Translations under genes and position numbers: made by a program
Shown here: piece by piece, positions 46,622-57,000 of the stretch
Numbering within the stretch: the first letter of the stretch is position 1
Layout: each line of letters begins with the position of its first letter
NCBI RefSeq assembly: GCF_023856365.1
Contig: NC_064542.1
Span: 23,964,127-24,028,126 of the forward strand
Length of the DNA stretch: 64,000 nucleotides
Reading direction: 5' to 3'
Source: Brienomyrus brachyistius
Taxonomy: Eukaryota > Chordata > Actinopteri > Osteoglossiformes > Mormyridae
Notes under the pieces: generated by a model
Seen by the model: the letters and a program-made list of their open reading frames with translations, nothing else
What the model was told of the DNA's origin: nothing
Databases searched by the model: none

Positions 46622-49374
46622 GTAAGCTCTTCCTGAATACTTCAGATTGCAACATGTTCTTGGTCAATAAAGTATTCCCAAGGTTAATGTATTTCTGTCC
46701 TCAAGCTCTCTACGAAATGATTGAGATAATTATTGTTTTTACAAAGGATGTTTACCTTCAGGCTTATCGCGAGCAAGGTCAGTAAAATATTTCAGGCTGG
46801 CTAGAATGTGTCTGCCTGTGATGCAGTTTTTGGACTTACACAGGGCAAAGAATCATGTCCACGCGACTCTGGATTTAATTCTATAAAGTCTGAGTTTAAA
46901 CACCAAATTAAAATGCAAATTACTCTGGTGAAAAAAGGAGGACATTACAGATAAGACATTTTGCGTTCCTCCTACGATTTCAACCTGCACAGCCAACTTG
47001 CACAGACGTTGCTTTGCTTGAGAAATTAACTGCTTATATGCAAGGGGACGAAGAATGAAACATTTTATATGTGGAATGACGTTTATTTCTTCGGCTCTCG
47101 CGGTCACCCTGCCAAGCCTGGCTTTTCTTCATTTGATATGCAGTTGTTGGCGCTTTGCATGCATGAGAGGAGTTTATAAGGACAGATAATGCTGTAGGGA
47201 TGTAAACGTTTCTGTCAGTCCAAAGGGGGCTCTTGACAGATTCTGCTGCATGCTGAAAACTGTACAAGGTGCGATTTGCATAAATGCACATTTTTAGATT
47301 CCAAACACTATGATAGTTTAAAATTGCTTTAGATGGCCCTCTGAACAGTATCATCATGATACCGCTTTACCAAAGGTGCCTTTTCTGTTAATAGATTACA
47401 TGGAAACCCTATTTATGCCCGAATGCATGTTTGTTTTTGTGACAGGATTTGAACTAGCATGTGCTATAGCATGCATCTCCATAGTTACTATAAAATACGA
47501 GCTGTGTCTGTAGCTCCACTCATCTCTGCAATTGTCATGCAAGGCAACTTCAAGCAACTAGACTCAGAATATTACCAGCACGTTGCTGCCATTTGTCCCA
47601 GATATCAACAAAGAAGTGCAGGAGTTGTACAGACAATGTAAAAATTAAGGTGAATTTAAGATGTGGAATTTATTAAATATTTATTTCACCACTGCTGCTT
47701 ATGAACCTCACTTGAAACTCTGTTTCAAAAGCCCTGCTGGTACATGTTAGTATTGCCCTTAGTCAAAGGTATGCTTATTTATTTGGAAGTATGGAAATAA
47801 AAACTCTGGGTTTAAGGAGAATTTATTTTTGTCTTTATTGTCTCTGAATTGTCTGTAAGGTGAAGGAAAAAATCCTGCTGGAGTTGAGCTGCATTTCCAC
47901 TGAGTTGCCAACGAAACAACTACTGAGCGTCGATATATTTGCCATTTGAATGGAAGTGAGGCCTTACTTACACAGAACTGCTAAATCTACCCATACATGC
48001 ACAATCTAACAGTTTGTGTTAGATTTTATTTCCACATCAACATTGGAAACATACATGGTTATACAGAACCTTTGAGTACCTTACCTTAAATTACATACCT
48101 ATATGGTATAATCTGTGGCTTGTGTATTCCCAGAACGTAATATTGGGAGTGGAATTTAAGAGTGTTCCTAAATGTAGCAGGCTGTACTTGTTAGGGAAAT
48201 GGGACACTGGAACATAAAAGCATGCAATTAGTGTTGTCTCTGGCTCACGGCATGCTTTGGCTGTTTACGCGCTTTGACCATCAGGGTCCTGCCTGGCATC
48301 TGAAGCAGCGTGACGTTTCCTGCCTTGAGACACTGAGGATGTGCCACAGATGCCTGTCAATGCCCCAGCCCTGCAGAGAACATCACTCTCCCTGCGGGGC
48401 TTATGATCACCTATGCAGCCTAGAGCCAGTGGAGAATTAAGCTATGCAGCAGCTTGCATCCCGTTGGATATTGAAAACATGGATTTTATTTAAGGCCCAT
48501 GTGCAAGAAACAGGATTACATTTCTGTAGCTTATGTATTATTTAGATGAGGCATATGGATAAGGCCACAGTCACAGCTGAATTTACGGGCAGGAATGACA
48601 GCTTGGCAGTCACTTTTTGTTTACAGTACGGAGAATTTCCCAATTCAGTGTGAGCTGCGATACCTTTGTCACTTGTGTGAAGACCGTGGAAATTAGAGGA
48701 AAAAGGAGGTGATAACATGTCACATTTAATAGCCTATTAACATTGTAATGATTTGTAAAGTTCACATTGAGTCAAGGATATTGCAAAATGGACAGTAGCC
48801 ATTTCTGGGCAACGATGACACACCACGGAAAAAGAAATGGCCAAACCTTTATTGTTATCTAATTTGTATTTCTAAAACATGACACATTTGTACCCCATAA
48901 GCATGATTGCTATCTTATTAAGCCAGATTTTTACAGGGCATAAAGTTTGTATTATATTAAGGGGTAGTACTGCTCGTAAAAGGAAAGCACTCCACCAACC
49001 TTTATATTCACTGTTATACAAGGACATTGATACTTGCTTATAGACATACTCTTCTTATCCATGTCGTGAGGCTGCTGTAGTGGTGCAATCAATTGATTGG
49101 ATTGAATGAGTACTTGAACACTTCTAGTGTATTCCACATATATCAACGGTCATTATAGAGCCGCAGCCCTCGGACACCTAGAAGACATGAGAAATCTAAA
49201 GGCATTGTGCCTTATGTACCATGTCAGTGAATGAACTGAATAGTTTTAATGAACAACACAAGCTATAAACATGCTCCATGCATAACTAGCTTCTAAAACC
49301 AGACTCCAAAAGCTGAGGACCAGAAAAATGAATAAATTTTTAAGAGCACCCAGTAGATTTTCTTAAATTTCTTC
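46622..49374. other. Unassigned spacer
   Basis: No gene supported. 46,850-47,110 keeps CpG and homeobox-like AATTA/ATGCAAAT words (AAATTAAAATGCAAATTAC, an octamer-like ATGCAAAT) and could be a conserved element. Small open frames at 47-48.4 kb have no domains. Confidence 0.45.
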
Positions 49375-49622
49375 ATAATAGGCCAAAGTGCCTGTCAGAG
49401 ACACAAGGCAGGGAATGAAATGAGGCTAGACCATTATTGTATGGCATGCAGACACTCGCATGCACTCCTACAGAGAACTCGGGGGTGGGAACCAGAGTAC
49501 CTGCTGGAAAAGCCATAACCACAACATGCAGACTCTACACACATGGAGCCAGGGCACAACCTCAGACCCCAGTCCCAGAGGTCGGAGGCAAAAGAGCTAA
49601 GCACTGCACCACTGGGCTCCTT
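49375..49622 (-). mobile_element. Diverged tRNA-like SINE (family A)
   Basis: Plus-strand words GACACAAGGCAGGGAATGAA, GGGAACCAGAGTACCTGC, CAACATGCAGACTCTACACA, CCAGTCCCAGAGGTCGGAGG and CACTGCACCACTGGGCTCC give the head of the family on the minus strand. The tail is worn. Confidence 0.8.
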
Positions 49623-50694
49623 CCTTTCGTACAAATCACATACAGAAATAGCAAATGACTCATTCTGCTTCAAATAAAGTGAAGTGAACAAGCATCAGAT
49701 TTTTGCAAAAGTTCAAAAGAGACTAAATACCAAAATGCGACTATTATTAACATAGCTGCCTGGCTTCCAAATTTGCTGAACAAAGCGTAGAAGATCACAC
49801 TGTGCAAATGTGAGGTCACTGCAACCGAGACTCCATCCTCAGAGTCACAACACAGATCAACTGATTCCCTGAAGTCCTTAATCTAGTAGGTGAATCTTCT
49901 TGCCCTGTAAGTAGTGCCGGTTCTGGTACTACTGACTCAGTCTCCTGTTGGTTTTTTAAAGGGCCCTTGTAGTGCTGGTAGGATTTTTACATTGGAAGAT
50001 GCTGGCTCAGTGACTCAGTCATGTTCCTTGACAATATGACAAGTCGTGGTTCAATGCAAACCATCCATCATCTCATTTGTGGATGCCAGGGTGCCCATAT
50101 TTAACATCTCATAGCTCATTTTACTTATAAATGGAAAGATTTTAACCTGCAGTATTTTTTAACAAGAAAAGTATTCCTCCAAACATAGTAATTAGTCTAA
50201 ATTACCTATTAATCAAATGTTTATAGGTGGTCATATTTTGATTACAAAAGATGAATTATTCATATATTTAGAATCAGTTTAATTTCCTCCCCTGCATGGT
50301 TACCATATATATATATTTTAATTCTTACTTCAGGTAAATTACTTAAAAAATTTTCTTCATTTTGAGCAGGACAGATTAATAAAAACTAAAGAAAAGTCAA
50401 CCATGATTTTCATTTTGTTATTTTCCATTAGTATTAATTGCATATATATTGACATTGATAAAACACCATCCATTGTCTGAATAGTGAATGATATTCACAG
50501 TTATATATTGTGGTAGATAATAAAGCTGAATATTGCCATAGAACGAGTTAGTCATAGGACAACAAGGGTTCAAGCTCCACAGAAATAGATATGAGGTTCC
50601 TTTAAGAACAAGAAAAACCCTGAAATACAGGACCTAGTATCTAAATCCAGTTTACAATGAAACAAAGCTGAACAAATCTCAGTCAAACTGCGGA
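49623..50694. other. Unassigned AT-rich spacer
   Basis: No gene or recognised element. Confidence 0.6.
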
Positions 50695-50799
50695 AGTCTT
50701 CCTCCTGGTCTTCCTTCTGGTCTTCCTCCTGGTCTTCCTCCTGGTCTTCCTCCTGGTCTTCCTTCTGGTCTTCCTCCTGGTCTTCCTCCTGGTCTTCCC
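50695..50799. repeat. 12-bp pyrimidine-rich tandem repeat
   Basis: About eight to nine copies of GGTCTTCCTCCT (some GGTCTTCCTTCT). One strand is almost all pyrimidine between GG steps. Confidence 0.95.
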
Positions 50800-50924
50800 C
50801 ATCTCGTCTCTAACACAAGTCTGGTACAGAAGTTCTCTATCCATTATCCACCTGAATGAATTTGGAAAAAATCCTAACAGGACACTGGGATTAACAAGGG
50901 TCAGCTATCTGTAGGCCCAGGGTC

Positions 50925-51792
50925 AGTGCTCATTTTCCATGGCAACATGTAACATCATACAAACCCTGCCCTGCTCATTTTCCATGGCAACATGTAACAT
51001 CATACAAACCCTGCCCCGCTCATTTGCCATGGCAACATGTAACATCATACAAACCCTGCCCGGCTTATTTGCCATGGCAACATGTAACATCATACAAACC
51101 CTGTCCTGATCATTTGCCATGGCAACATGTAACATCATACAAACCCTGCCCCGCTTATTTGCCATGGCAACATGTAACATCACACAAACCCTGTCCTGCT
51201 CATTTGCCATGGCAACATGTAACATCATACAAACCCTGCCCTGCTCATTTGCCATGGCAACATGTAACATCATACAAACCCTGCCCTGCTCATTTGCCAT
51301 GGCAACATGTAACATCATACAAACCCTGCCCTGCTCATTTTCCATGGCAACATGTAACATCATACAAACCCTGCCCCGCTCATTTGCCATGGCAACATGT
51401 AACATCATACAAACCCTGCCCCGCTTATTTGCCATGACAACATGTAACATCATACAAACCCTGTCCTGCTCATTTGCCATGGCAACATGTAACATCATAC
51501 AAACCCTGCCCCACTTATTTGCCATGGCAACATGTAACATCATACAAACCCTGTCCTGCTCATTTGCCATGGCAACATGTAACATCATACAAACCCTGCC
51601 CTGCTCATTTGCCATGGCAACATGTAACATCATACAAACCCTGCCCTGCTCATTTGCCATGGCAACATGTAACATCATACAAACCCTGCCCTGCTCATTT
51701 GCCATGGCAACATGTAACATCATACAAACCCTGCCCCGCTCATTTGCCATGGCAACATGTAACATCACACAAACCCTGCCCTGCTCATTTGC
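50925..51792. repeat. 45-bp minisatellite with X-box-like palindrome
   Basis: About 19 units of 45 bp: CATTTGCCATGGCAACATGT, AACATCATACAAACC, CTGCCCTGCT. Most units are identical apart from TTTTCC/TTTGCC, CTGCTC/CGCTTA and CACAC/CATAC changes. The unit length keeps frames open on both strands (up to 281 codons with a 15-residue repeat); these are not genes. Each unit holds the palindrome TTTGCCATGGCAAC, close to the RFX X-box form GTTGCCATGGCAAC. Confidence 0.97.
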
Positions 51793-51807
51793 CTGTCATT
51801 ACTCTGT

Positions 51808-51860
51808 TTGAGAAAGTAGAAATTCAGACCAGGATTTTGTTCTAACCAACCAGATGAGCA
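51808..51860. mobile_element. Half copy of the 24.7-kb palindromic element
   Basis: GAGAAAGTAGAAATTCAGAC, CAGGATTTTGTTCTAACC and AACCAGATGAG match the left arm of the element at 24,661-24,798 (AGAAAGTAAAAATCCAGACC, AAGATTTTGTTTCAACTAAC). It begins about 15 bp after the 45-bp minisatellite ends. Confidence 0.75.
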
Positions 51861-52937
51861 TAAAGGGCTATAGTCACAGAATATGCACTTGTTATCCGGA
51901 TGTGAATCCTGCCTCAATGTTCATTTATATTGAAAATTTTTGTCTGGGATGTAAACATTATTCTTTATGATTATCAAAACCCTTCCATGACCACTCAGGG
52001 CCTGTGAATATGGACATTATCATTCAGGTCCAATTTTAATGATGTATCGATGCACCACTTTGGAATGTGGGTGTTCACTCAGAATAGTTTGTATGTATTA
52101 GCATGTACCTTTCCCTTTAAGGGGTTGAGTGGATTTGAACCATCCACCAAACCCTTTAAAAAACACTTGCGTCGAGTCTGTAAGCTTCTTTTGGCATGTA
52201 TCACACATGAACTTATCCGCTTGTTGACCATGTGACTTTTCTCCACTCCACAGTAAACCGTTGTCAGTCTCCTTTGCGTGAAAAGGGGTTTGTGCCCTGC
52301 AGCCTAACCACAGTATTTCTCATTCAGAAGTTCCTGACTGAATGCGATATGAAAGAGCCTTATGCGGGAGTCTCAGGGTCGCTTGTCTGTTTATCCTTGA
52401 ATCTTGATCCAAGGCTCAGAATATAGCTGGACTGTATGCATTTTTACCCACATTTCCCCATAACTGATGATGTTGCCTCAAAATCACCTTAATCACTGGT
52501 GAAACAAAGAGAACAAAGAGAGCATTTTACACAAAACCTTAGGAATGAAGCGGATTCTGACTTAATAATGAATTGCATTTTGATTGTAAAATAAGAAAGA
52601 GCAGACTGCTGTCCTGGTGGAGTGATGGCAAAATTCACAGAACCGTAAACTCTCACTTACATTTTTTTTGGAGCTTTCTGAATGGTTTAGTCATCAAAAC
52701 ACCGATGCAGTAAAATGCTACGTGCATTGATAGGTGCGAAATGATCGTTTTATTCTAACTGTGCTTGGTTTAGCTTCCAAATTAGGTTTTTAATTGAAGT
52801 TAATTTCTTTATTTTCTTTAGTTTTATTAGTTTTATTTGTAATCGTAAACAATTAAATGCTTCAATTAAAATAAAGTGTTTAATATAACTGTCATTTCTT
52901 AAAGTTATTTCATTATTTTAAATAATTAAAGATACGT
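51861..52937. other. Unassigned spacer
   Basis: No gene supported. Confidence 0.6.
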
Positions 52938-53119
52938 GGTGCCACTTTACAATAAGGCTCCCCATATAAAGGGTTTATGAATGGTTTATAATCTGGTTAT
53001 TAATTAGGTGGTAACACTTTGTAAATTATCAAGACAATTTTAAACAATAGTTTTCTTTTTATTAATGAGTTACTGCCATTTACAAGTGGAAAAAGGGACC
53101 CTTATTGTAAAGTGATACC
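52938..53119. mobile_element. Short MITE with terminal inverted repeats
   Basis: Left end GGTGCCACTTTACAATAAGG; the right end read inverted is GGTATCACTTTACAATAAGG, so 18 of 20 bases agree. The 182-bp element contains GGGTTTATGAATGGTTTATA and GGTGGTAACACTTTGTAAAT and no ORF. The class is common in fish; target duplication is not clear. Confidence 0.85.
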
Positions 53120-53125
53120 AATACA

Positions 53126-53130
<5 letters not shown>

Positions 53131-53190
<60 letters not shown>
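53131..53190. repeat. (TA)30 microsatellite
   Basis: Sixty bases of uninterrupted AT dinucleotide, 11 bp after the MITE. Confidence 0.97.
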
Positions 53191-53193
<3 letters not shown>

Positions 53194-53986
53194 ACTGTAT
53201 GCCGGGAGAATAAGAATCAGAGCTCTCTGCCACGTCACAATTATTCTTCTTACAGAGTTTTCAGCCGTGCTTCACCTTATCATCATGCCCATTTCGCGAT
53301 GAAGGTGAATGCTGTTAGAAGGTAGTCAGGAGGAGCACTGCTCTGTGGAGCCGTTCTTTTCCATGAATGATAGTGCAGAAGCCTTTTTTTGGGGGTGGGG
53401 GTGGGGGGGGGGGTGCACCATCAACTGCTCACCACCATCTGCCGCTCGAACCCAGCCTCAGTCCGAGCCCCCTGCCCTTCCCTTATTCCCTCATTTCCAT
53501 CTTAAGGCTGACCTTTTAGTTCCAATCAGACGGTGAAAATGCAGCATTATCCCAGCTCCTTGGCCATCGCAAGGACGATTAGAAACACACCCAGGGACGG
53601 GGGGGGGGACGGGACGTGGGGGCCCTGAGCCGCATGGTTGGCTGCCTGCATGTGAATGAGGACACAGCACAGTGAAAGTAGCTGAGCGAATATAGGCCAG
53701 ACCAGTCCCTCGGGCTCGTGTTTCCATTGGGGTTCGCTTCTTTCAAAAAGGTCTGCCCACGTCTACTTACAAAAACCAAACATATGTATACTTACAAAAC
53801 AACTGGAGACATCTTCACAATCCATTTATAGCCTATAATAATATAAACAATGTATCTATAACCAAGGACATGGAAGCATAAATCACCCAGGAAGACACAG
53901 TTGTGTATTCTTCTTGGTATCAGAGCTAACTTAACTGTCTAAACTCCTTCTTTCCGTTTGCATGTGTGTCTGTGTTTCTAAAGTTT
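53191..53986. other. Spacer with CpG-retaining pocket
   Basis: A poly-G/GGGGT tract lies at 53,388-53,414 and another at 53,600-53,609. 53,430-53,730 is richer in CpG (CCATCGCAAGGACGATTAG, GAGCCGCATGG, CCCTCGGGCTCGTG). Open frames occur on both strands; no domain is seen. Confidence 0.45.
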
Positions 53987-54430
53987 GGTAACACTTTACT
54001 TAAAGCACTCTTGTATAGTGCATTATAGAAACCTTCGTAATGCATTATAATGTGTGCATAAAGTACTATAGACATAGGTATAAGTATTTATAAAAAGGCA
54101 TAGCACATTATAGCCATGTATATCATGTATAAGGAATGCTCTATGAAGTTCTCATCTATAATGCAAGTACAAAGGATCCTTAATACTTATACTGACCATT
54201 ATAAAGCATCATGAAGGTATCTATAGTGCATTATACAGTAGATGACAGCTTCATAGAGCATTCATAATGCATAATAAAGATGGCTATAATGTGTTATGCC
54301 TTTTTATATATATTTATGGCCATGTTCATAATACTTTATATTTAATACATTATAATGGATTAGGAAGGTATCAATAATGCATTTATATGACTGATTGTTA
54401 CCCATAATGTTTATAATAAAATGTTAGCCA
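53987..54430. mobile_element. Palindromic MITE, copy 3
   Basis: Left end GGTAACACTTTACTTAAAGC. Body words AAAAAGGCATAGCACATTAT, TATACTGACCATTATAAAGC, GAAGGTATCTATAGTGCATT and GATGGCTATAATGTGTTATG follow the order in copy 2. The right end is worn and approximate. Confidence 0.85.
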
Positions 54431-55320
54431 TAGTGTTTATAATACTGTCCAATTACGGCTGCAGGTAACCTAACCCAATTAAAATACTATTACATTATTT
54501 TCTGTAAAATCCAATTCATTCAAGGACACTCTCAGCTAATGTACAGATTACCAAAGTATTTAAGCTGAATTCTTTTAGAAAAGTAACATGAATGTATGTT
54601 CTTTCTGCTATATACCCAGATAACATAATATGAACTAGTATACAGTATACAGTGTAAATAATCTTTCACCCTGAGGCTATTTGAAGCCCATCTCACACAA
54701 GGTCATGGGGTCCTTCACATTCCTCCCTCAAAAAATCACAGCTTCTCTTCCATGATGGTCTGCCAGGACAGCTACCTCTATATGGGCAGAAACTCAAATG
54801 CAGGTATGTCAGAAATGTTTGCTGGGAGAGAAATGGAATGGGTTGGCGCACCGAGTCTTCTCCCTCTGGTGAACTGATTTGTCATTGAGTGAGCAGGTCG
54901 TGCTAGCAGGTCACACCCAGAATATAACTGTTATCAGCTCACAGGTGCCCCTTGTGCTGCCTGCACCAGGCTGTACTCGGGACTGTCATTTTATAGACTG
55001 TGCCTCCTATTCTGTCATTATTATTGAAAAAAAATTACCAGTCATTTTATTTCCTATCTTTTCTACTTTTTTTCATCTTTGTTTATGTCGCCCACCTGCC
55101 TATCAGATTTTTTGTTGTTTAATTTTTTTTTTGTCTTGCTGTTGTCCTGTTCCATGTTTTATCAAGTCATAAGTTTACGTGTTGCCTTTGGCATGTATAA
55201 GGCTTCCTCCATCCACCTGTTTAATTCACACTTAGAATTACGCAGAATCCAAGTTACATGTATGAATGAGATCCGTTTCCTAAGTCTGTCTTTAAGTCGT
55301 GTGTGGGTAAGTAGGAATAG
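54431..55320. other. Unassigned spacer
   Basis: No gene supported. T-rich tracts near 55,025-55,135 make open frames that carry no domain. Confidence 0.55.
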
Positions 55321-55357
55321 TAACAACAACAACAACAATAATAATAATAATAATAAT
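55321..55357. repeat. (AAC)n(AAT)n microsatellite
   Basis: ACAACAACAACAAC runs into ATAATAATAATAATAATAAT immediately 5' of the SINE head. Confidence 0.95.
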
Positions 55358-55715
55358 CGGGGGTGGCATGGTGGTGCAGTGGTTAGCACTGTTGCCTCAC
55401 ACCTCTGGGACCCGGGTTCGAGGCTCTGCCTGGGTCACATGTGTGTGGAGTTTGCATGTTGTCGTCGTGGGGTTTCCTCTGGGTACTCCGGTTTCCCCCC
55501 ACAGTCCAAAAAACATGCTGAGGCTAATTGGAGTTACTAAATTGCCCATAGGAGTGTATGTGTGAGTGAATGGTGTGTGAGTGTGCCCTGTGATGGGCTG
55601 GCCCCCCATCCTGGGTTGTTCCCTGCCTCGTGCCCATTGCTTCCGGGATAGGCTCCGGACCCCCCGCGACCCAGTAGGATAAGCGGTTTGGAAAATGGAT
55701 GGATGGATGGATGGA
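55358..55715 (+). mobile_element. tRNA-like SINE family A, complete copy
   Basis: The head has an A-box-like TGGTGCAGTGG (55,372-55,382) and a B-box-like GGTTCGAGGCT (55,415-55,425), as in tRNA genes. The core TGTGTGTGGAGTTTGCATGT and CTCCGGTTTCCCCCCACAGT follow, then AATTGGAGTTACTAAATTGC, GGGCTGGCCCCCCATCCTGG, CTCCGGACCCCCCGCGACCC and an (ATGG)n tail, followed by (TA)n to 55,735. No long ORF. It is the reference copy for the family in this window. Confidence 0.93.
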
Positions 55716-55735
55716 TATATATATATATATATACA

Positions 55736-55914
55736 TACCACGGAAGCCGTACAATATTTTCACAAGCACCACAAAGTAGTATGTCCATTCGTTGTTATGA
55801 ATCATTGTATTTACCTCACATTTTTAATTCTGTACGCTTTTTGCCACTTCATTTGTAAGTATGAACTGTATGTATGTCAGATGGAAAACAAATGCTCTAT
55901 AATGGTGAATGTGA
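55736..55914. other. Short unique spacer between SINE and 40-bp array
   Basis: No recognisable feature. Confidence 0.6.
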
Positions 55915-56440
55915 ATTACACCCCATGCCGGGTTATTCCCTGCCCTGCAGTGGGTTGATACCCCATCCCGGGTTATTCCCTGCCCTGCAGTGGGTTGGAA
56001 CCCCATTCCGGGTTATTCCCTGCCCTGCAGTGAGTTGGCACCCCATCCCGGGTTATTCCCTGCCTTGCAGTGAGTTGGTACCCCATCCTCTATTATTCCC
56101 AGCCCTGCAGAGGGTTGGCACCCCATCCCTGGTTGTTCCCTACCCTGCAGTGGGTTGGCACCCCATCCTTGGTTATTCCCTGCCCTGCAGTGGGTTGGCA
56201 CCCCATCCTGGGTTGCTCCCTACCCTGCAGTGGATTGGCACCCTATCCTGGGTTATTCCCTGCCCTGCAGTGGGTTGGCACCCCATCCTGGGTTATTCCC
56301 TGCCCTGCAGTGGGTTGGTTCCCCATCCTGGGTTATTCCCTGCCTTGTGCCCTGCAGTTGGTTGGCACCCCATCTTGGGTTATTCCCTGTCTTGCACCCA
56401 TTGCTTCTCGGATGGACTCTGGACCCCAAAGTATAGAAAA
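55915..56440 (+). repeat. 40-bp minisatellite derived from SINE family A tail
   Basis: About eleven units of 40 bp, built on CCCCATCCTGGGTTATTCCC and TGCCCTGCAGTGGGTTGGCA. The last unit is 47 bp (with TGCCTTGTGCCCTGCAG). The array ends in TTGCACCCATTGCTTCTCGG and ATGGACTCTGGACCCC, the normal continuation of the SINE tail. Thus it is an internal expansion of the same module that is triplicated at 44,463-44,610, in the other orientation. Confidence 0.93.
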
Positions 56441-56649
56441 TATATAGATGGACAAATGTCCTATATTTGTTTTTCTAAAAGTGGTTCTTTTTGACAGCAT
56501 CAATCATCAAATCTTCAACTAAACCTAATACGACAAAATAAAACCTTAACAAATATTAACAAATGACAACAAAAATATGTACATAATTAATTTACTATCA
56601 AAAGTTTCACATGAAAGGCCAGTTTGAAAATGGATACATTCCTAATCAT

Positions 56650-57000
56650 ACATCTTTTACAGTGGTGACTGCAAGCAACATAGCACCACTGGAAGAATTT
56701 GTCCTGCACGTCCACTGTAACCATCTTTTAAATCAGGGATTTCTGGGGTTTTAGCATAAAGTGTTTATTTCAGGTATGGCTACAGTCTCAGTGGAGTTTA
56801 GATCTGAATTTCTTGTCCTTCGAATATTGTCACACCGACTAGCACATATCAGACCGTTGTCTAGCTGCTGACTCACTTGGTTTTCCACATCAACTTAGGG
56901 ACAGATGGTCTGACATTTTTCTGTATAATTCTGTGGTACAGAATAGAATTTATGGTTCCATCACTGAGGGACAACTGTACCATGACATATTGAATAGAGG
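56650..57000 (-). mobile_element. Tc1/mariner transposase remnant
   Basis: On the minus strand, around 56,963 downward, the frame reads a DGTINSILYHRIIQKNVRPS stretch, typical of the region between the first and second Asp of Tc1/mariner transposases. Further down, RNSDLNSTET-like residues correspond to the PDLNPIE region before the catalytic Glu. Stops and shifts are frequent. It is a different lineage from the element at 3,103. Ends were not found. Confidence 0.55.

Noticed and set aside
50923..51845. 281-, 230- and 137-codon frames at the 45-bp array
   Set aside because: 15-residue repeats open on both strands from a 45-bp unit. This is minisatellite, not protein.
55358..55440. Functional tRNA gene at the SINE head
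   Set aside because: A- and B-box-like words exist, but the sequence does not fold into a full cloverleaf by eye and continues into the SINE body.
55874..56494. 206-codon frame across the 40-bp array
   Set aside because: It translates the expanded SINE tail. The 40-bp unit changes frame every repeat, giving a pseudo-periodic peptide without a domain.
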